Below, piece after piece: positions 60,020 to 64,000 of a stretch of DNA of 64,000 nt; the first letter of the stretch is position 1; each line of letters begins with the position of its first letter. The stretch spans positions 930,001 through 994,000 of the forward strand of contig NZ_CP139873.1 in the NCBI RefSeq assembly GCF_034422975.1, written 5' to 3'. Made by a program: the position numbers and the translations under genes. A model generated the notes under the pieces. The model made no database searches. It was not told the origin of the DNA and was given only the letters and a program-made list of their open reading frames with translations. This DNA comes from Idiomarina sp. PL1-037 (GTDB lineage: Bacteria; Pseudomonadota; Gammaproteobacteria; Enterobacterales; Alteromonadaceae).

Positions 60020-60333
60020 GAAGATCCTCTTAGCGTTAATGAAAAAGAAATGTTGAACTTAATATAGATACTGACCAATAGCCCATTATGAGCAGTGAGC
60101 CTTACAATAGAAAGTCTGATTGATGAGCTTAAAACAGATTATCACCGCTCTCAATTTCAGTCTCTGTTTAAACAACATCTTAGCGAGTACGACAGCTTTG
60201 AAGGGGAAGCGGGCTTGCCAAACTAACGGAGCAGTCATAAAGGTTATTGCAGGCTGTTCCAGCGCATGGCTTTCCATCCTCTGTTATATACCGCATAATC
60301 GAATCAAGCTTATTAATTAACAGGTATTCAATT
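60020..60333. other. Intergenic region between the epimerase and M28 peptidase genes
   Basis: 314 bases between divergent genes. It holds promoters for both, not clearly visible, and a 43-codon frame listed separately. A longer frame at 60120-60320 has no ribosome site and a non-protein-like composition. Confidence 0.6.
60095..60226 (+). CDS. Possible small protein, 43 residues, unknown
   Basis: A GTG-started frame with a protein-like composition: SLTIESLIDELKTDY, then SQFQSLFKQHLSEYDSF, ending GEAGLPN. Two amphipathic helices are predicted by eye. Upstream there is an in-frame TGA two codons before the GTG, and no clear ribosome site. It could be a real small protein or a remnant of a longer gene whose 5' part is lost. 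Confidence 0.3.
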   Translation: MSLTIESLIDELKTDYHRSQFQSLFKQHLSEYDSFEGEAGLPN

Positions 60334-61719
60334 ATGTTCAAATTGTGGACAAGTTCATTACTGGCGGTAAGTGTTGGTTTAGCCACGCCGTTGAGCGCTA
60401 TCGCTCAGGATAGCATTGATTATAAAGAGCAGGAAAAGCTACATAAAATAGCTGACGCCATGCAGGCTGACCGTATTGAAAGTGATATTCAGACCCTGGT
60501 GGATTTCGGCACACGCCATACCTTATCTGAAACCGAGTCGGATACGCGCGGCATTGGTGCTGCGCGGCGCTGGATTTTTGCCGAATTTGAGCGCATATCA
60601 GAAGCCTGTGGTGGCTGTCTAGAAGTCATGTATGTCAGCGACACTATTTCGGGAGAAAAGCGCATACCCGACCCTGTGGAAGTAAAAAGTGTCATTGCTG
60701 TTCAGCGTGGCAAAACAGACCCTAATCGTTATGTGATGATGTCCGGTGATATCGACTCGCGCGTTAGCGATGTTATGGATTATACCTCGGACGCCCCTGG
60801 CGCAAACGACAATGCCTCCGGTGTCGCTGGCGCGTTAGAAGCGGCACGAGTGCTGACTCAGTGCGAGTTTGATGGTTCTATTGTTTATGCGGCACTGGCC
60901 GGTGAGGAACAAGGCCTGTTTGGCGGAAAAATTCTGGCTGAAAAGGCCAAAGAAGAAGGCTGGCATCTGACCGCTGTGCTCAATAATGACATGATTGGTA
61001 ACATTGAAGGCATTAACGGAGTCATTAATAACACCACTGCACGTATTTTTGCTGAAGGCACCCGTATGAATGAATCGGATCGCGAAGCAACCATGCGTCG
61101 TTTTTATGGTGGCGAAGTGGATTCCCCTTCACGGAACTTAGCGCGCTACATTGATACAGTGGCTGATCGCTACATCAACAATTTAGATACAATGATTGTT
61201 TATCGCTTAGATCGTTTTGGTCGCGGAGGGCATCACAGACCTTTTAATGACTTAGGCTATGCCGGTATCCGCATTATGGAAACCAACGAAAACTATAATC
61301 GTCAGCACCAGGACCTTCGTGTGGAAGATGGCATTAAATATGGCGACACCATAGAGGGCGTAGACTTTGACTACGCAGCGAAACTGACGGCATTAAACGC
61401 CGTTTCTATGGCGAGCATGTCGTGGGCACCAAGACCACCGGCTAATGTCGAAATAGAAGGTGCAGTAAAACCGGATACAACCTTGCGCTGGGCAGCCCAA
61501 GAGGAAGATAAAGAAAATATTGCGGGTTATAAAGTTTACTGGCGTTTAACCAGCGCTCCGCAGTGGCAGTTCAGTCGCTATGTGGGTAACGTAAACGAAT
61601 ACACACTGGAGAATGTGGTGATCGATAATTACATTTTTGGTGTAGCTAGTGTCAGTAACGATGGCTTTGAAAGCCCAGTCGTATTTCCGGGACCAGCGGG
61701 GACATTTTCAATTGAGTAA
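60334..61719 (+). CDS. Secreted M28-family metallopeptidase with fibronectin III domain
   Basis: 461 residues: signal peptide (ending SAIAQ, 1-25), M28 (aminopeptidase-like) domain and a C-terminal fibronectin type III domain (about 370-461; PPANVEIEGA, AGYKVYWRL). Metal-site residues: D159 in GANDNASG, E191-E192 in AGEEQGLFGG, D219 in NNDMIGN and a His in GGHHRPFND. The first ligand, usually His in HxD, is here Asp (D139-I-D141 in SGDIDSR). Start ATG 60334 gives the signal peptide. The last codons overlap the amidoligase start by eight bases. Confidence 0.85.
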   Translation: MFKLWTSSLLAVSVGLATPLSAIAQDSIDYKEQEKLHKIADAMQADRIESDIQTLVDFGTRHTLSETESDTRGIGAARRWIFAEFERISEACGGCLEVMYVSDTISGEKRIPDPVEVKSVIAVQRGKTDPNRYVMMSGDIDSRVSDVMDYTSDAPGANDNASGVAGALEAARVLTQCEFDGSIVYAALAGEEQGLFGGKILAEKAKEEGWHLTAVLNNDMIGNIEGINGVINNTTARIFAEGTRMNESDREATMRRFYGGEVDSPSRNLARYIDTVADRYINNLDTMIVYRLDRFGRGGHHRPFNDLGYAGIRIMETNENYNRQHQDLRVEDGIKYGDTIEGVDFDYAAKLTALNAVSMASMSWAPRPPANVEIEGAVKPDTTLRWAAQEEDKENIAGYKVYWRLTSAPQWQFSRYVGNVNEYTLENVVIDNYIFGVASVSNDGFESPVVFPGPAGTFSIE

Positions 61720-62689
61720 AAGGTTGTTCAAAGCATTAACCGAGCCGCTAAATTATGAAGGGGAAGACCGAAGAGTTGGTTTTGAACTGGAGTTTAGCGG
61801 TTTAACCCTGGAGAGAACCGTCGAAGTTCTGCAACAACAGTTGTCGGGGGAACGGGTCGCTGTCTCTAAAGCCGAGCAAAAATTTGAAGTGGATGAACTG
61901 GGGTCATTTACAGTTGAGATAGACTGGGACTATTTAAAGCGAAAAGCCAAAGCCGAAGGTGGAGACAAGTCTGCCTGGGTGCGCGAGTTAGGTAGCATAG
62001 CTGAGAACCTGGTACCGATTGAAATTGTTTGCCCACCACTGACTCTTGAACAGTGTGAGCAGCTAATTCCATTGACGGACGCTTTACGCGAAGCCGGGGC
62101 GAAAGGTACCGATGAATCCTGGATTGCGGCTTACGGTGTACACATTAATCCCGAGGTACCATCTTTAGACCCAAATAGCCTGCTGCGTTATTTGCAGGCA
62201 TTCTCTTTGTTACAATGGTGGCTAGTAGAGGCTCACCGGGTTGATACAACACGAAAGCTGAGTCCTTATATTGATAAATACCCTGAAGCTTACACCCGTT
62301 TGCTGGTCTCTCAGCAGGAGGTAAGTCAGGAGCAACTGATTAGTGATTATCTGGAACATAACGCGACTCGTAATCGGGCGCTGGATATGTTGCCACTGTT
62401 TGCTTTTCTGGATGAAGAAAAAATTAAAAAAGCAGTGGAAGATAATAAGATCAAAGCCCGCCCGACATTTCATTATCGTTTACCGAATTGTCAGCTTGAA
62501 CACCCTGACTGGAATTTAACCGAACCATGGAGAATTTGGTGGATAGTGGATGCTCTTGCAAATGACGAACAGGCATTAGAATACTGGAAGCAGGCGTTTA
62601 CTGATGCTGAGCGCCCGTTAATAGGAGTTTCAGAGAAAGACTGGAAGGAAAGGTTGCAGCAATGGCTCAAAGACCGCGAGTGGTTGTAA
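61712..62689 (+). CDS. Amidoligase family protein (Amidoligase_2)
   Basis: 325 residues with the amidoligase opening RVGFELEFSGLTLERTVEVLQ, FTVEIDWDYLK, PIEIVCPPLT and a long C-terminal helical part. The family is related to the glutamine synthetase/GCS fold and predicted to form amide bonds between amino acids or on peptides using ATP. Start is TTG 61712 (TTGAGTAA overlapping the peptidase stop); the longer frame from 61649 would run inside the peptidase gene. Its end overlaps the next gene by 28 bases. Physiological substrate unknown. Confidence 0.82.
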   Translation: MSKRLFKALTEPLNYEGEDRRVGFELEFSGLTLERTVEVLQQQLSGERVAVSKAEQKFEVDELGSFTVEIDWDYLKRKAKAEGGDKSAWVRELGSIAENLVPIEIVCPPLTLEQCEQLIPLTDALREAGAKGTDESWIAAYGVHINPEVPSLDPNSLLRYLQAFSLLQWWLVEAHRVDTTRKLSPYIDKYPEAYTRLLVSQQEVSQEQLISDYLEHNATRNRALDMLPLFAFLDEEKIKKAVEDNKIKARPTFHYRLPNCQLEHPDWNLTEPWRIWWIVDALANDEQALEYWKQAFTDAERPLIGVSEKDWKERLQQWLKDREWL

Positions 62690-63321
62690 CCGGGACCGCC
62701 AGGCGGTGGTCGCCTTCCTGGTGGTGTACGTGGCTTATTCTGAAGTGTCTTGGGGCAGCCCCTGTGCGCGCGAGTGTCAGGCACCGCTGTGAACACGAAG
62801 GCATTGACGCCGTGATTATTGGTGGCGGCGATGACATTAGTCCTTCGGAGTATAATCAACCACCTGAGCGTGACGGTGAGTACGACCCTGACAGAGACGA
62901 GCTTGAAATTGCCTGGATACGTTGGGCACTGGAAAAGAAAAAGCCTCTGTTGGGTATTTGTCGTGGCTCGCAATTGATTAATGTGGTGTTGGGCGGTGAA
63001 CTGAATCAGAATATCCGGGAGCTACGACGGCTAACCTATAACAGGCCCGGGTTATTGCCAACCAAACAAGTGTTTATTGAGCCCCGGAGTCAGTTGGCGA
63101 AAATTTGTAAAAAACAAAAACTGCGAGTTAACAGCCTGCACTCACAAATTGTGAAGCAAACCGGCGTCGGTATGCTTGCTGTGGGCTGGGATCTCGATGG
63201 TTTTCTGCAGGCTTCTGAAGGCCAGAACGAACAAACTATTATTGGCGTGCAGTGGCATCCTGAGTATCTTTTTTATGTGCCCAGCCAGCTCAGAATTTTC
63301 CGTTGGCTTATCAAACAATAA
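62662..63321 (+). CDS. Class I glutamine amidotransferase-like hydrolase (peptidase C26 type)
   Basis: 219 residues. Nucleophile C100 in GICRGSQLIN, His199 and Glu201 in GVQWHPEY, and IIGGGDDISP. Resembles gamma-glutamyl-gamma-aminobutyrate hydrolases (PuuD). The N-terminus (VVVTGTARRWSPSWWCTWLIL) is that seen in amidotransferases paired with amidoligases. May hydrolyse gamma-glutamyl bonds or provide ammonia. AGGAAAGG precedes ATG 62662; the 28-base overlap with the amidoligase gene suggests coupled translation. Confidence 0.85.
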   Translation: MAQRPRVVVTGTARRWSPSWWCTWLILKCLGAAPVRASVRHRCEHEGIDAVIIGGGDDISPSEYNQPPERDGEYDPDRDELEIAWIRWALEKKKPLLGICRGSQLINVVLGGELNQNIRELRRLTYNRPGLLPTKQVFIEPRSQLAKICKKQKLRVNSLHSQIVKQTGVGMLAVGWDLDGFLQASEGQNEQTIIGVQWHPEYLFYVPSQLRIFRWLIKQ

Positions 63322-63442
63322 TTAAACATTTCGATTATACTGTCATCAATATATCAATTTTTTTGATCTATCCTTAAGCCTGGTTAGTATAATCGTTCAA
63401 TTACATAGATAAATATATCATCATCACTTTCTGGAGTACCAC

Positions 63443-64000
63443 ATGAGCATAGCAAATCGATTGTATGCGGGGTTTGCCTTTATTCTATTGTTACTTGTTA
63501 TAACGACGATTGTCGGTACGTATCAGGTTAGCGAAATCGATAAAACACTCACAAGAGTGAATGAAGTAGGAAGTGAAAAACAACGCTTTGCTATTAATTA
63601 TCGCGGTAGTGTACATGACCGGGCTATTGCTCTGCGCGATTTAGTACTTGTGGATGATGCTGCTGATCGCCCTCCGCTCCGCGAGTTAATTGATGATTTA
63701 AAGTCTAACTACAAAACAGCGGATAAGGGCATGAGCGCTATTTTTTCTGACAGCACTTTGGTTAGCAGCAAAGAACGTGAATTATTGGCAGCTATTGAAG
63801 ACGTGCAAGTGCGAGGACTGGCCGCCGCCGAAGAAACTGAGCGTTTATTAAGCTCTGGTCAACGTCAACAAGCGCAGGAATACGTACTGAATGAATTGTC
63901 TCCGGTTTACGCTGAATGGCTGAATCGCATTAATACCTTCATTGAGTATCAGGAGCAGAACATAGCGACAGGTACCGAAGGTGTTATGGACCGCAGCGAA
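63443..64000 (+). CDS. Methyl-accepting chemotaxis protein, 5' part
   Basis: First 186 codons of a gene that continues past the window. N-terminal membrane helix (LYAGFAFILLLLVITTIVGTY), then a periplasmic four-helix-bundle sensor (4HB type; EIDKTLTRVNEVGSEKQRFAINYRGSVHDRAIALRD). The HAMP and signalling domains would be downstream. TGGAG lies 7 bases before the ATG. Consistent with the CheA-CheW system encoded here. I see no convincing sigma-28 promoter. Confidence 0.82.
   Translation, partial: MSIANRLYAGFAFILLLLVITTIVGTYQVSEIDKTLTRVNEVGSEKQRFAINYRGSVHDRAIALRDLVLVDDAADRPPLRELIDDLKSNYKTADKGMSAIFSDSTLVSSKERELLAAIEDVQVRGLAAAEETERLLSSGQRQQAQEYVLNELSPVYAEWLNRINTFIEYQEQNIATGTEGVMDRSE

Noticed and set aside
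60120..60320. 66-codon frame in the epimerase-peptidase gap
   Set aside because: No ribosome site, composition not protein-like, and it runs close to the peptidase start; a better small frame overlaps it.
62662..62800. Suspected frameshift at the start of the amidotransferase gene, because its N-terminus looked odd
   Set aside because: The TGTARRWSPSWW-type N-terminus is what paired amidotransferases have; the frame is continuous with an upstream ribosome site.

Overview
The window is a chromosomal segment of a polarly flagellated marine gammaproteobacterium. Gene content, protein sequences and gene order (the late flagellar/chemotaxis block with flhF, flhG, parC and parP; rpsT-murJ-ribF-ileS-lspA-fkpB-ispH; split ccmH/ccmI; cmoA-cmoB; tol-pal with cpoB) point to the Alteromonadales, most like Idiomarina; this assignment is by recognition, not by a search. 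Almost everything is core genome. There is no insertion sequence, prophage or CRISPR array.

Layout. 1-2600: the end of a flagellar filament operon (flaG, fliD, fliS, fliT-like). 2645-3741: rpsT on the minus strand, then a small MNT-HEPN toxin-antitoxin pair whose toxin gene carries a stop codon exactly at the modifiable tyrosine. 3783-11157: murJ, ribF, ileS, lspA, fkpB, ispH. 11163-12605 (minus): four type IV minor pilin genes in the PpdA-PpdB-YgdB-PpdC order. 12714-25063: a sigma-54-type promoter, then flhA, flhF, flhG, fliA, cheY, cheZ, cheA, cheB, parC, parP, cheW and a DUF2802 gene, building the export gate, setting polar flagellar number and placement, switching late flagellar transcription and forming the polar chemotaxis array. 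25070-26985 (minus): a FlhB C-domain paralogue and a FliK-like gene. 27064-34721: ccmABCDEFGHI (cytochrome c maturation) with mlaA coupled to its end. 34795-37052: rssB, a small membrane-protein gene on the other strand, and galU. 37059-39685 (minus): cmoA, cmoB and a LysR regulator. 39803-46039: a periplasmic-sensing diguanylate cyclase, aspS, yebC, ruvC, ruvA, ruvB. 46042-46161 (minus): a candidate small RNA with its own promoter and terminator. 46440-51642: ybgC, tolQ, tolR, tolA, tolB, pal, cpoB. 51773-51954: two identical tRNA-Lys genes. 52095-59160: nadA, gltB, gltD. 59177-60019 (minus): a YeeZ-like reductase/epimerase. 60334-63321: an overlapping trio of secreted M28 peptidase, amidoligase and class-I glutamine amidotransferase-like hydrolase. 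63443-64000: the 5' part of a chemoreceptor gene that runs off the window.

Points most worth a second look: (i) a CheA with no recognisable P2 domain but three copies of a short motif resembling the CheY-binding peptides of FliM and CheZ; (ii) the candidate sRNA between ruvB and ybgC; (iii) the HEPN toxin truncated at its AMPylation tyrosine; (iv) the coupled M28-amidoligase-amidotransferase operon, whose peptidase has Asp where the family normally has a metal-binding His; (v) the -24/-12 promoter that moves the flhA start downstream. Non-ATG starts are common here (TTG for rpsT, lspA, fkpB, cheY, the diguanylate cyclase gene and the amidoligase gene; GTG for murJ, flhF, ruvC, ruvA, tolQ, tolA).
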